Part shown: positions 35,735 through 44,943 of the stretch, piece by piece
Layout of the letters: each line of letters starts with the position of its first letter
Numbering within the stretch: position 1 is the stretch's first letter
Assembly: GCA_019084025.1 (NCBI GenBank)
Contig: JAHRBI010000005.1
Location: 419,423-483,422 of the forward strand
Direction: 5' to 3'
DNA from: Burkholderiaceae bacterium DAT-1
Lineage (GTDB): Bacteria > Pseudomonadota > Gammaproteobacteria > Burkholderiales > Chitinimonadaceae
DNA: 64,000 bases
Position numbers and translations under genes: made by a program
Notes under the pieces: model-generated
Told to the model about the DNA's origin: nothing
Database searches by the model: none
What the model saw: the letters and a program-made list of their open reading frames with translations, nothing else

Positions 35735-36181
35735 TTACCTGCCAGCCAAAGTGGCCACACCCTGATTGGCGAGTGCATCGGCGCGTTCGTTTCCGGCGTG
35801 TCCTGCGTGTCCCTTTACCCAGCGCCACTTGATAGTATGGCGAGATACCGCACTATCCAGACGCTGCCACAATTCGGCATTTTTAACGGGCTTCTTGTCT
35901 GCCGTTTTCCATCCATTCCGTTTCCAGCCATGAATCCAGCTTTCAATGCCATTCTTCACATACTGGGAATCCAGCCATACCTCGATTTCACAAGAACGCT
36001 TCAGTGCTTCCAGACCTGCAATCACCGCCATCAGTTCCATGCGATTATTGGTGGTATCCGGCTCGCCGCCAAATAGCTCTTTTTCCTGCCCCTTATAAAC
36101 CAGCAATGCACCCCAGCCGCCGGGGCCCGGGTTGCCTTTGCACGCTCCATCGGTATACATAGTTACAATGGCGTCACTCAT
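35735..36181 (-). CDS. rnhA: Ribonuclease HI
   Basis: 148-aa enzyme degrading RNA in RNA-DNA hybrids. The four catalytic acidic residues are visible: Asp in [15 protein letters not shown], Glu in [16 protein letters not shown], Asp in VWLDSQYV and Asp in GNERADALA. The basic handle region [19 protein letters not shown] is present, as in E. coli RNase HI. Length is standard. Confidence 0.97.
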   Translation of the reverse strand: MSDAIVTMYTDGACKGNPGPGGWGALLVYKGQEKELFGGEPDTTNNRMELMAVIAGLEALKRSCEIEVWLDSQYVKNGIESWIHGWKRNGWKTADKKPVKNAELWQRLDSAVSRHTIKWRWVKGHAGHAGNERADALANQGVATLAGR

Positions 36182-36220
36182 GGAATCATCCTGATCTGGC
36201 GTCTAGCCATTGAAAGTGTT

Positions 36221-36841
36221 TTAGGTGGCTGATTTGCGCAGCAATGTTCGCAAACCTGCCAGCATGCCCGCCGTCGCGCCCCAGATGGTTCGGTGCCCCT
36301 GCCAGGTAATTGCGGGAGTCGGCCAGTTCCGCCCAAGCGCCTCTGCATACCGGATATGCCAGTTTTCTTCGTTCAGTACAAAGCCAAGCGGAACATCGAA
36401 GATATGTGCCACTTCGTCATCCGCTGCCCTGAGCGAGTATCCCGGCCTGACACAGGCAATGACAGGCGTCACACGATATCCGCTGACGGTGTAGTAATCC
36501 GGCATCGTTGCAATGGCATGTACAAATGCGGGATCGAGTCCGATTTCCTCGTGTGCCTCACGAATCGCTGCGGCTTCCGCGTGCTCACCGGGCTCAAGCC
36601 GACCACCCGGGAAACTAATCTGTCCGCCATGGTGATTTAAATGCTCGGCACGCTGGGTAAACATCAACCGGACATCCGAACCGTCAACCACACAGGCGAT
36701 TAAAACGGCTGCAGGCACAGCGGGTTTATCCAGCAACAGGCGCGCATCCGTGTAGGCGACGTCCTCGCCTGTTACCGCTAGGCGAATCCAGTCTGCAAAT
36801 GCATCCGGGGTAACAGGAAAGACAGGTAGTGACATAGGCAT
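36221..36841 (-). CDS. CoA pyrophosphatase-like Nudix hydrolase
   Basis: 206-aa Nudix protein. The Nudix box is GGRLEPGEHAEAAAIREAHEEIGL (about 92-115), immediately preceded by LNHHGGQISFP. The HxGQxxFPGG pattern characterises the NUDT7/8 CoA-pyrophosphatase subgroup (YeaB/NudL). It should cleave CoA or acyl-CoA to phosphopantetheine and 3',5'-ADP, though other dinucleotides are possible. It lies 39 bases before rnhA and begins the minus-strand run ending at sseA. Confidence 0.86.
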   Translation of the reverse strand: MPMSLPVFPVTPDAFADWIRLAVTGEDVAYTDARLLLDKPAVPAAVLIACVVDGSDVRLMFTQRAEHLNHHGGQISFPGGRLEPGEHAEAAAIREAHEEIGLDPAFVHAIATMPDYYTVSGYRVTPVIACVRPGYSLRAADDEVAHIFDVPLGFVLNEENWHIRYAEALGRNWPTPAITWQGHRTIWGATAGMLAGLRTLLRKSAT

Positions 36842-36943
36842 ATTCTAACATTGCACGTTCATGCGTGTGCGTTCACAAAGCCGTGCGGTATCTGCTTGAG
36901 GGAAGATCATCTTGGGCAAGAAACCTGCCTCACCCGATCAAAC

Positions 36944-36970
36944 AAAAATGGCCACCCGCATGGGTGGCCA
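36944..36970 (-). terminator. Terminator after cphA
   Basis: TGGCCACCC (36949-36957) pairs with GGGTGGCCA (36962-36970) around a four-base loop. On the minus strand it is followed by five U residues and more T-rich sequence, directly after the cphA stop. Confidence 0.85.
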
Positions 36971-36987
36971 CACCGGAAGTCATCGGA

Positions 36988-39558
36988 CTAAATTTCAGCA
37001 GCGCGCATCGCAATATGCGCCAGGGCTTCTTCAACCTGATCCACCAGTACCAGACAGAGGTCACCCTTGGTCAAGCGGGAGAAGGCCGTGTCGATCGCAA
37101 TGAACTCGCCATTGATTTCTTCAACATGCTTCACGCGGCTCGCGCCGTTCAGACCATCGCGCAGCAAGCCAATGACTTCGCCGTCCGCACGACCGCGCTG
37201 ACAGGCATCCTGATACAGAATGACCTCATCAAAAGCACCGCCCAGAATCTCGGTCAGCTGACGCAGATCTTCATCGCGACGGTCACCCGCACCCGAAATC
37301 ACCACTGAGCGCTTCTTGGCAGGCAGTGCCTCGACCGCCTGCACCAGCGCGTGCATGGCATCGGCGTTGTGGCCATAGTCTGCCACCACGGTTGCGCCCT
37401 TCACATTGAAGACATTGAATCGTCCTGGCGCATTGTCGGCCGAATTGGTGAAACCCTTGACGCCTGCAGCGATGGTTTCCCAGCTCAAGCCAAGTCCCCA
37501 CGCAGCCGCAACCGCAGCCATGACATTCTCCACCTGGAAGCCGATCGCGCCGCCATGCGTCAGCGGAATGTCGGACAGGGAGAGGCGATGACGCGTTTTG
37601 CCTTCTGCAGCCACGATATCGTCGCCATCGACAAACACGGCGCGATGCCCCTTGGCACGATGTGCGGTCAGAATCGGGTGATGGGAATCCTGCGCAAAGA
37701 AGGTTACGCGGCCAGTAGCGCTCTCGGCCATCGCGGCAGTCAGCGGGTCGGCCGCATTGAGCACCACGGTGCCATTCGGGCTGACGTTCTGCACGATGAT
37801 GCTTTTCACTACGGCCAAGTCTTCTACCGTATTGATAAAGTTCATCCCCAGATGATCGCCCACGCCGATATTGGTGACCACTGCGACATCGCAACGATCG
37901 AAACCCAGACCTTCGCGCAGCATGCCACCGCGTGCGGTTTCAAACACAGCCGCATCGACGTCCGGGTGTGCCAGCACATTGCGCGCACTGCGCGGACCGC
38001 TGCAATCACCTGTATCGGTACGACGACCGTTGATGTACACGCCATCGGTATTGGTCATGCCGATGCGATAGCCGCTTTGAGCCAGCATGAAGGCAATCAG
38101 ACGCACGGTTGTGGTCTTGCCGTTGGTGCCGGTAACAGCAACCACCGGAATCCGGCCATCCTGATCCTGAGCAAAAACTTCTTCGATAATCGCCTTACCC
38201 ACATTTCGGCCTTTGCCGAATGAGGGATTCAGGTGCATACGCAGCCCCGGAGCGGCATTCACTTCTACCACGCCGCCACCTAGCTCTTCGAGCGGACGCA
38301 GAACGGAATCGCTCACCACATCGACGCCGCACACATGCAGTCCGATCATCTTGGCAGCTTCAACCGCACGTGCCGCAACTTCCGGATGCACATCATCGGT
38401 CACATCTGTGGCAGACCCGCCAGTGGAAAGATTGGCGTTGTTGCGCAGCACCACGCGGCGACCCTTTTCAGGAATCGACTCGGCATTCAGGCCTTCACTG
38501 GCAAGACGCGCAAGCGCAATGTCGTCAAACCGAATTTTGGTGAGCGAAGTCGCGTGGCCATCGCCACGGCGCGGATCGCTGTTGACCTGCTCGACCAGCT
38601 GGCGCACGGTATGCACACCATCACCAATCACATTGGGCGGATCACGCCGGGCAGCCGCCACCAGCTTGTTGCCTACCACGAGCAGGCGGAAGTCATGGCC
38701 GGCAAGGTATTTTTCGACCATGATATCGTCGCGGAACTCGCGAGCGGCACGGAAGGCCAGCTCCAGCTGCTCACGCGAGGTGATATTCACCGTCACGCCC
38801 TTGCCCTGATTGCCATCCTGCGGCTTCACCACAACGGGCAGACCGATTTCTTCGGCCACGCGCCATGCATCTTCTACATCCTTAACAGGACGACCGATGG
38901 GTACCGGCACGCCAGCGGCATGCAGCAGGCGCTTGGTGAGCTGCTTATCCTGACCGATGCTCTCGGAAATAGCCGATGTGCTATCTACTTCTGCGGCCTG
39001 AATCCGGCGCTGCTTGCTACCCCAACCCAGTTGAACCAGGCTGCCTTCGGTCAGGCGACGGAACGGAATGCCGCGGGCAATGGCCGCGTCGACAATCGAG
39101 CCTGTACTTGGTCCCAGGCGAATATCTTCATCCAGATCTTTGAGCTGCTTGAGCGCAGCATCCAGATCAAAAGCCGTATTGTCGAGTGCTGCGCGAATCA
39201 GTTGTTCAGCCAGTTCAAGCGCCAGCTTGCCGACTGCTTCTTCGCTATATTCGAACACCACCTGCCAGATGCCGGGCTCGCCGGTCCAGGTTGTGCGGCT
39301 GAAGGTGACCTTGCAACCAGCCTGCTCCTGCAAACCAAGCGCCGCAAATTCCAGCGCGTGCGCAAGCGAAGGCTTCTCGTCACGCGACGTCGGCACCAGC
39401 GCGCCGATTTGCGGGAACCGCTCACGCAGGCGTTGCTCAAATCCCGGCAGCTGTTCGATTGAACACTCATCGCCCGTGCATTGCACGACGGCTTCGATGG
39501 ATGTGTGGCGGCTCCACAGATTGGGGCCACGCAATGCACGAGTTCTGCTTACTTCCAT
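36988..39558 (-). CDS. cphA: Cyanophycin synthetase
   Basis: 856-aa enzyme that polymerises aspartate and arginine into cyanophycin using ATP. An N-terminal domain (about 1-160) precedes an ATP-grasp domain (about 165-470; VVVKPQDGNQGKGV, RLLVVGNKLVAAARR, VVEVNAAPGLRMH). This part adds Asp to the backbone. The C-terminal Mur-ligase-like domain, which adds Arg, has an intact P-loop GTNGKTT at 477-483. It also keeps GVGDHLGMNF and the late NSADNAPGRFNVF and DYGHNADAMHALV motifs. Size and all motifs match functional CphA. It is the downstream member of a tandem pair with a CphA-like gene, 83 bases after it. No cyanophycinase gene is in the window. Confidence 0.96.
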   Translation of the reverse strand: MEVSRTRALRGPNLWSRHTSIEAVVQCTGDECSIEQLPGFEQRLRERFPQIGALVPTSRDEKPSLAHALEFAALGLQEQAGCKVTFSRTTWTGEPGIWQVVFEYSEEAVGKLALELAEQLIRAALDNTAFDLDAALKQLKDLDEDIRLGPSTGSIVDAAIARGIPFRRLTEGSLVQLGWGSKQRRIQAAEVDSTSAISESIGQDKQLTKRLLHAAGVPVPIGRPVKDVEDAWRVAEEIGLPVVVKPQDGNQGKGVTVNITSREQLELAFRAAREFRDDIMVEKYLAGHDFRLLVVGNKLVAAARRDPPNVIGDGVHTVRQLVEQVNSDPRRGDGHATSLTKIRFDDIALARLASEGLNAESIPEKGRRVVLRNNANLSTGGSATDVTDDVHPEVAARAVEAAKMIGLHVCGVDVVSDSVLRPLEELGGGVVEVNAAPGLRMHLNPSFGKGRNVGKAIIEEVFAQDQDGRIPVVAVTGTNGKTTTVRLIAFMLAQSGYRIGMTNTDGVYINGRRTDTGDCSGPRSARNVLAHPDVDAAVFETARGGMLREGLGFDRCDVAVVTNIGVGDHLGMNFINTVEDLAVVKSIIVQNVSPNGTVVLNAADPLTAAMAESATGRVTFFAQDSHHPILTAHRAKGHRAVFVDGDDIVAAEGKTRHRLSLSDIPLTHGGAIGFQVENVMAAVAAAWGLGLSWETIAAGVKGFTNSADNAPGRFNVFNVKGATVVADYGHNADAMHALVQAVEALPAKKRSVVISGAGDRRDEDLRQLTEILGGAFDEVILYQDACQRGRADGEVIGLLRDGLNGASRVKHVEEINGEFIAIDTAFSRLTKGDLCLVLVDQVEEALAHIAMRAAEI

Positions 39559-39609
39559 TCAGCTTGCTTCCTATGCGACGTGTCGCCATGACACGACGGA
39601 ATCCATAAA

Positions 39610-39628
39610 GGCCGGATCACATCCGGCC
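39610..39628 (-). terminator. Hairpin between the two cyanophycin synthetase genes
   Basis: GGCCGGAT-CAC-ATCCGGCC is a perfect eight-pair stem in the 83-base gap. Only three U residues follow on the minus strand, so it may be a partial terminator or a processing/stability element setting the ratio of the two enzymes. Confidence 0.5.
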
Positions 39629-39641
39629 CCGCGCCAATACT

Positions 39642-41840
39642 TTAGCTTATAGCCACTTTCTTCAATGCGGTCAGCGAGGTGCTCTGATCCAGCATGAACG
39701 ACTCGATGCCCTCACCAATCAGGCTGGCCTCGATATTCAACGCCCAGGCTGTGGCAATCGCCGGGAGCAGTGCCTCAACCGGCAGCGCCGCGCCGGCAAC
39801 CGTCGGCAAAGCAGCCAGTTCCAGCACTTCCTGAGCAGATCCGCCTTGCGCCAGCACCACTCGACCCGCACGGATCAGCACGGCACGACCGCCATCGGTC
39901 AGATGACTGGCCAGTGAATTTACAGAGTCATTCATACCGTACAGAATCACTTCGCCGTCACTCAGCTCGGCCAGGGCAGCGACATCTTCATCGCCCGCAT
40001 TAAGTACGGCTACCCCATCGGACAGGACAACATCCACCTGCGTCCGCATGACGTTGTACAGTTGCTCGCTGTTGCGGATATCGAATTCGGCGAGATCAGG
40101 CAAGCCGCCAAAATCTGTCACCACGCCAATCTGGCAGCGGTCGTAGGCCAGTCCTTCGGCAAGAATCTGGCGTGCGCCGTTTTCAAAGATCGCGGCTTCT
40201 ACCATGCGATTGATCAACACGCGCTGACCTGCTTCGAAATGCGCGCGGTTACCGCGCTCTACACAGCGATGATCCAGGAAGAATCCATCCGAACACGCGA
40301 CGCCGACATGGGTGCCGGACAGATGGAGAATCCACGCGACCAGTCGCGAAATCAGGCTGCCATGCTGGCTACCTGCAATACCAATGACTGGAATGCGGCC
40401 GCTGGCGTCCCCTTGGAACAGATGATCGACAATGGCACGACCGACAGGCTGTGACTCGCCCGATGCGGGCATCAGGTGCATCAGCAAGCCAGGACCGGCA
40501 TTTACTTCCACAATCGCTGCAGCTTGCTTGTGCATCGGCTTGGAGACATCTTCGATGACCATATCGACACCGGCGATATCCAGACCCACCACGCGCGCAG
40601 CCAGTGCGGCGGTTGCCGCAACCTCGGGGTGCACGTGCGCAGTCACATCGAATGCTACGTTACCGTTGCGCTGCAACAGCACCTTGCGACCCGCTTCCGG
40701 CACGCTATCCGGCGTCAAACCCTGACGCGACAGATCAATCTGGATGGCCGTATCTGAATCCAGATCAACCAGTCCCAGCGGATGCAGTTCAGTAGTTCCC
40801 CGACGCGGATCACTATTGATGTCGCGCTCGACCAGCTGACGAATGCTCAGTACGCCATCCCCCGTCAGCCAGGCAGTTTCACCACGTGCGGCTGCAACAA
40901 CCTTGCCCCCCACGACCAGCAGGCGGTGCTCATTGCCGGGAATAAACTTCTCGACCATGACTTCACTGCCATGCTGCTCGGCATAGACAAATGCTTCTTC
41001 GATGGATTCACGCGTGGACAACTCAATCGAAATACCACGGCCATGGTTACCATCGGTTGGCTTGACCACGACCGGCAAGCCCAGACTCTGCGCAGCTTCC
41101 CACGCTTCCTCGGCACTTTCAACAATCTCGCCTTCCGGCACTGGTACACCGCATGAGGCCAGCAGGCGTTTGGTCAGATCCTTGTCGCTGGCGATGCCTT
41201 CGGCAATGGCGCTGGTACGATCGGTTTCAGCGGTCCAGATGCGGCGCTGGCGACAGCCCTGCCCCAGCTGCACCAGATTGCCTTCATTCAGGCGAATCGA
41301 CGGAATACGGCGCTGTGTCGCACCATCCACGATGCAGGCGGTGCTTGGCCCGAGGTAGTGGCGATCCACCATGTCCTTGAGCTCGGCAACCGTCGACTCG
41401 ACATCGAACGGGCGATCCTCGACGGCGGCCAGTACCAGTTCGCGCGCGGCGCGGAAGGCTGCTTCGGCCACCTGCTCGTCGCGGGCACGCACCGCAACCT
41501 TGTAGACGCCGCGCTCAGATGTGCTGCGCGCCTTACCGAAACCAACCTTGAGCCCGGCCAGATTTTGCAGTTCGATGCAGACATGCTCCAGGATGTGTCC
41601 CATCCAGGTGCCTTCATCCAGCCGCATGAAGAATCCGCCATACTCGCCTACGCCACAGCGGTGCTCCACCATGCCGGGCAGCCATGCTTTCAGACGATCG
41701 CTGAAGCCGGGCAGCAAATTGGATGGCGCGTCTTCAAACGTACCAATGTCCACTAACGCCTCGATAACGGGGCGATAAGTCCAGATGTTCGGGCCGCGCA
41801 AATGTGTGATGCGGCGAATCGTGATATCTCTTTTGTCCAT
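39642..41840 (-). CDS. Second cyanophycin-synthetase-like protein with degenerate Mur-ligase site
   Basis: 732-aa paralogue of CphA, about 125 residues shorter. The N-terminal and ATP-grasp domains are complete (VVVKPTDGNHGRGI, RLLVVGGKVVAAARG, AIVEVNAGPGLLMH). In the Mur-ligase-like domain the P-loop is replaced by IAGSQHGSLI (488-497): the lysine and GKTT core are lost. The conserved GVGDHLG is also gone (VVTDFGGLPDL), and the C-terminal lid domain is missing. It should therefore use ATP at one site only. This resembles CphA2, which joins beta-Asp-Arg dipeptides, and the CphA' paralogues of betaproteobacteria. It is the promoter-proximal gene, divergent from the ABC transporter. Confidence 0.88.
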   Translation of the reverse strand: MDKRDITIRRITHLRGPNIWTYRPVIEALVDIGTFEDAPSNLLPGFSDRLKAWLPGMVEHRCGVGEYGGFFMRLDEGTWMGHILEHVCIELQNLAGLKVGFGKARSTSERGVYKVAVRARDEQVAEAAFRAARELVLAAVEDRPFDVESTVAELKDMVDRHYLGPSTACIVDGATQRRIPSIRLNEGNLVQLGQGCRQRRIWTAETDRTSAIAEGIASDKDLTKRLLASCGVPVPEGEIVESAEEAWEAAQSLGLPVVVKPTDGNHGRGISIELSTRESIEEAFVYAEQHGSEVMVEKFIPGNEHRLLVVGGKVVAAARGETAWLTGDGVLSIRQLVERDINSDPRRGTTELHPLGLVDLDSDTAIQIDLSRQGLTPDSVPEAGRKVLLQRNGNVAFDVTAHVHPEVAATAALAARVVGLDIAGVDMVIEDVSKPMHKQAAAIVEVNAGPGLLMHLMPASGESQPVGRAIVDHLFQGDASGRIPVIGIAGSQHGSLISRLVAWILHLSGTHVGVACSDGFFLDHRCVERGNRAHFEAGQRVLINRMVEAAIFENGARQILAEGLAYDRCQIGVVTDFGGLPDLAEFDIRNSEQLYNVMRTQVDVVLSDGVAVLNAGDEDVAALAELSDGEVILYGMNDSVNSLASHLTDGGRAVLIRAGRVVLAQGGSAQEVLELAALPTVAGAALPVEALLPAIATAWALNIEASLIGEGIESFMLDQSTSLTALKKVAIS

Positions 41841-42091
41841 GATCCACTAAAAAAAATAAGCGCAGACAACACGCCTGACAGCGGCAAAACCCGAGTCAGC
41901 GGACGCATGCGGTATAATCGCCGGATTCGCCCGACGATGGACGCATTACAAAGTTCCCCTACATTGTAAACGTCCTTTGGCCTGGTGCGCTTGTTTGCTT
42001 TCGTTTTCGCCAGAAATTTCGTCCAAGCCTCTCGCGAGAACCGGATTCAACATCCGCTATTTTGCACACTTAACCTGACAACAAGCTGACA
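41841..42091. promoter_or_regulatory. Divergent promoter region of the cyanophycin module
   Basis: This 251-base gap separates the synthetase pair (minus) from the ABC exporter and DUF1854 genes (plus), so promoters for both must lie here. The sequence is moderately AT-rich with no clear operator palindrome or ORF. A shared regulatory region would couple polymer synthesis and the transporter-like unit. Confidence 0.5.
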
Positions 42092-44374
42092 ATGACGATT
42101 GAAACTGCTGCCTCTCGCGTACCGTTGCCCGATATCTGGCAAGCCCGAGTCCTGCCCCGATTGGAACGCCATGAAACCGTCGTTGCATGGTTGACTCTTG
42201 ATGTAGACGCTGCGCTGCAATACTGCCAGCGCCTCTTGATCCTGACCAACAATCGCTTGATCCATCTGGATGACCAAGAAAATACTCAGGAATGGCGTCT
42301 GACACGTGATCAAAGCCTGAGTCATGCCGATCACGCAGGAGTCGGCACGATCGAACTTGTTACGTCAGAAGCACGAATCGCCTTCTGGCGCCACACGCTC
42401 GCGCAAAATGTTGCGGCACTGCGACTGATCAAGTGCTTTGACCGGATCATTGGTGAATTGCGTACCGGCATTGCAGCTGAACCCGAGGACGAACGGGTAT
42501 GCAGCGCGTGCCACAATGATATCCCGGACGATGCAGACGAATGCCCGATCTGCACCTCGGAAATCACCGTCCCGCCTTCTACATGGACCCTGCTGCGTCT
42601 GTGGCGCTTTACCAAGCCGTATGGCTGGATGCTGTATAGCGGCTTCGCGCTCATGCTGATGTCGACGGCGCTGACACTGGTCACGCCTTACCTGAGCAAG
42701 CCGCTGATGGACGATGTGCTGATTCCGTTCCAGAACGGCCAGCATATTGAGTCCTCCAAGGTCATCTGGCTGCTGGCCGGCATGCTGGGCGCAGCATTTG
42801 GTGCCTGGGTATTCGGCTGGGCCAAAACCTATGTCCTGTCACTGCTGAGCGAACGCGTGGCTGCCGACATGCGCACCACCACCTTCGAACATCTGATGCA
42901 GCAGTCGCTCGAATACTTTGGCAGCAAGCGTACCGGCGACCTGATTGCACGGATCGGCTCGGATTCCGACCGGATCGCCGTGTTCCTGTCCCTGCATTTG
43001 CTCGACTTTGTCACCGATGTGCTGATGCTGATCATGACGGCCATTCTGCTGTTCTCGACCAATGCCAGCCTTGCCTTGGTGACCTTGCTGCCTTTGCCGT
43101 TCATTGCCTGGCTGATCCATCTGGTACGCGACCGCCTGCGCACGGGCTTTGAAAAGATTGACCGTGCCTGGGGTGAAGTGACCAACGTGCTGGCCGACAC
43201 CATTCCCGGCATTCGCGTAGTAAAAGCCTTTGCGCAGGAAGCCCGCGAAGCACGTCGTTTCCGCGATGCCAATCGTCACAATCTGTCGATTAACGACCAG
43301 CTCAACAAAACCTGGTCGCTGTTTTCGCCAACAGTGTCACTGCTGACCGATTCCGGCTTGCTGGTCGTGTGGGGGTTCGGTATCTGGCTGATTGCACACG
43401 GCAATATCACCGTGGGTACGCTCACCTTGTTCATTGGCTACATCAGCAAGTTTTACGGTCGACTCGATTCGATGAGCCGCATCGTGTCCGTCACGCAAAA
43501 GGCTGCATCCGGCGCCAAGCGCATCTTCGACATTCTCGATCATGTCTCGAACGTACCAGAGCCTGCCAATCCAGTTCATCTGCCAGCTGTCACGGGCGCC
43601 ATGAGCATCAAGGATATCGGCTTCCGCTACGGCAATCGCACCGTGATCCGCAATCTCAGCCTGGACATCAAGCCCGGCGAAATGATTGGTCTGGTGGGTC
43701 ATTCCGGCTCAGGCAAGAGCACCATGGTGAATCTGATCTGCCGCTTTTACGATGTGAGCGAAGGGTCGATCCGCATCGACGGCGTCGATATCCGTCAGCT
43801 GGCTCTGCAGGACTACCGTCGCAATATTGGTCTGGTACTGCAGGAACCCTTCCTGTTCTTTGGCACCATTGCCGAAAACATCGCCTATGGCCGCCCGGAT
43901 GCTACCCGCGAGGAAATCATCGCCGCCGCCCGTGCCGCACATGCTCATGAATTTATCCTGCGTCTGCCGCAAGGCTATGACTCACTGGTAGGCGAACGCG
44001 GTCAGGGCCTGTCTGGGGGCGAGCGCCAGCGTATTTCCATTGCCCGCGCCCTGCTGATTGATCCACGCATTCTGATTCTCGACGAAGCCACCTCATCGGT
44101 AGATACCGAAACCGAGAAGGAAATCCAGAAGGCGCTGGATAATCTGGTCAAGGGTCGCACCACAATTGCCATCGCCCATCGTCTATCAACCCTGCGTCAG
44201 GCCGATCGACTCGTGGTCATGGATCGCGGCCGCATCGTCGAAGTCGGCCCGCACGACGAACTCATAGCCAAGCAAGGTGCGTACTACCGCCTCTATGAGG
44301 CACAGGCGCGCAACGTCGATACCGAGCAGGAAATCCCTGCACTGTCTGCCAATGGCCCGCACGGTAAGGAATAA
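42092..44374 (+). CDS. Cyanophycin-associated ABC exporter with zinc-ribbon N-terminal extension
   Basis: 760-aa half-transporter. Residues 1-130 form a small beta-rich domain (LLILTNNRLIHLDD...EWRL) that recalls bacterial PH-like domains. A four-Cys zinc ribbon follows (C137, C140, C151, C154). Then come six transmembrane helices (about 175-450) and an ABC ATPase with Walker A GHSGSGKS (536-543), Q584, signature LSGGE (640-644), Walker B LILDEA (661-666) and His696. All ATPase residues are intact. Family members next to cphA are catalogued as cyanophycin-metabolism-associated, but the substrate is not known. Divergent from the synthetases and 9 bases before the DUF1854 gene. Confidence 0.88.
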   Translation: MTIETAASRVPLPDIWQARVLPRLERHETVVAWLTLDVDAALQYCQRLLILTNNRLIHLDDQENTQEWRLTRDQSLSHADHAGVGTIELVTSEARIAFWRHTLAQNVAALRLIKCFDRIIGELRTGIAAEPEDERVCSACHNDIPDDADECPICTSEITVPPSTWTLLRLWRFTKPYGWMLYSGFALMLMSTALTLVTPYLSKPLMDDVLIPFQNGQHIESSKVIWLLAGMLGAAFGAWVFGWAKTYVLSLLSERVAADMRTTTFEHLMQQSLEYFGSKRTGDLIARIGSDSDRIAVFLSLHLLDFVTDVLMLIMTAILLFSTNASLALVTLLPLPFIAWLIHLVRDRLRTGFEKIDRAWGEVTNVLADTIPGIRVVKAFAQEAREARRFRDANRHNLSINDQLNKTWSLFSPTVSLLTDSGLLVVWGFGIWLIAHGNITVGTLTLFIGYISKFYGRLDSMSRIVSVTQKAASGAKRIFDILDHVSNVPEPANPVHLPAVTGAMSIKDIGFRYGNRTVIRNLSLDIKPGEMIGLVGHSGSGKSTMVNLICRFYDVSEGSIRIDGVDIRQLALQDYRRNIGLVLQEPFLFFGTIAENIAYGRPDATREEIIAAARAAHAHEFILRLPQGYDSLVGERGQGLSGGERQRISIARALLIDPRILILDEATSSVDTETEKEIQKALDNLVKGRTTIAIAHRLSTLRQADRLVVMDRGRIVEVGPHDELIAKQGAYYRLYEAQARNVDTEQEIPALSANGPHGKE

Positions 44375-44383
44375 GGAAGTACT

Positions 44384-44854
44384 ATGTCTGGCATCACGTT
44401 TACTTTGTCGCGCAACGCATTTGGCAAACTGTGTTTTACCGGTGAGGACGGTCAAATCACCGAAGGCGTACACCCTGTTCGCGCATTTCCGATCGCGGCA
44501 CCCGATGAGGGTGTCTCCATCGTCGCGCCGGATGGCCATGAGCTAGCCTGGATTGACCGACTGACCGATGCGCCGGCATCCGTTCAAACACTCGTCCGCG
44601 AAGAGCTTGCGCAGCGCGAGTTCATGCCCGAGCTGGAACATCTGTATGAGGTATCCACTTTTGCCACGCCAAGTATCTGGCGTATCCGCACCAATCGTGG
44701 CGACACCACTCTGGTACTCAATGGCGAAGAGGACATCCATCGCGTACGCGGAGGCACATTGATTATCGTGGATCACCACGGTATTCAATTCCTGATCCGT
44801 GATCTTTTCTCGCTTGATCAGCACAGCAAACGTCTACTCGACCGCTTCCTGTAA
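44384..44854 (+). CDS. DUF1854-family protein, cyanophycin-associated
   Basis: 156-aa soluble protein without signal or membrane segments. It has the DUF1854 pattern: HPVRAFPIAAPDEGVSIVAPDGHELAWID, REELAQREFMPELEHL, then a C-terminal part ending GIQFLIRDLFSLDQHSKRLLDRFL. The family is recurrent beside cphA and the ABC exporter above, but its biochemical role is not established. Nine bases separate it from the exporter, so the two are co-translated and probably form a unit, perhaps with DUF1854 as a cytoplasmic accessory (inference). Confidence 0.85.
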   Translation: MSGITFTLSRNAFGKLCFTGEDGQITEGVHPVRAFPIAAPDEGVSIVAPDGHELAWIDRLTDAPASVQTLVREELAQREFMPELEHLYEVSTFATPSIWRIRTNRGDTTLVLNGEEDIHRVRGGTLIIVDHHGIQFLIRDLFSLDQHSKRLLDRFL

Positions 44855-44891
44855 GCGCCCGCCGCATCCCTGATTAGAGGCAACTATCTAG

Positions 44892-44934
44892 CCGGAAATG
44901 TCTACAATGAGTGGTATCAGAGGGATATTTCCGG
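44892..44934 (+). promoter_or_regulatory. Inverted repeat around putative promoter of solute-binding gene
   Basis: CCGGAAAT (44892-44899) and ATTTCCGG (44927-44934) are perfect eight-base inverted arms flanking a TACAAT -10-like box at 44903-44908. They could bind a regulator or form an mRNA hairpin just before the GTG at 44944. Confidence 0.45.
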
Positions 44935-44943
44935 ACACGTATC

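Noticed and set aside
37351..39462. Long plus-strand open frames antisense to cphA
   Set aside because: Their peptides are His/Arg/Cys-rich shadows of a GC-rich conserved gene and contain no recognisable fold.
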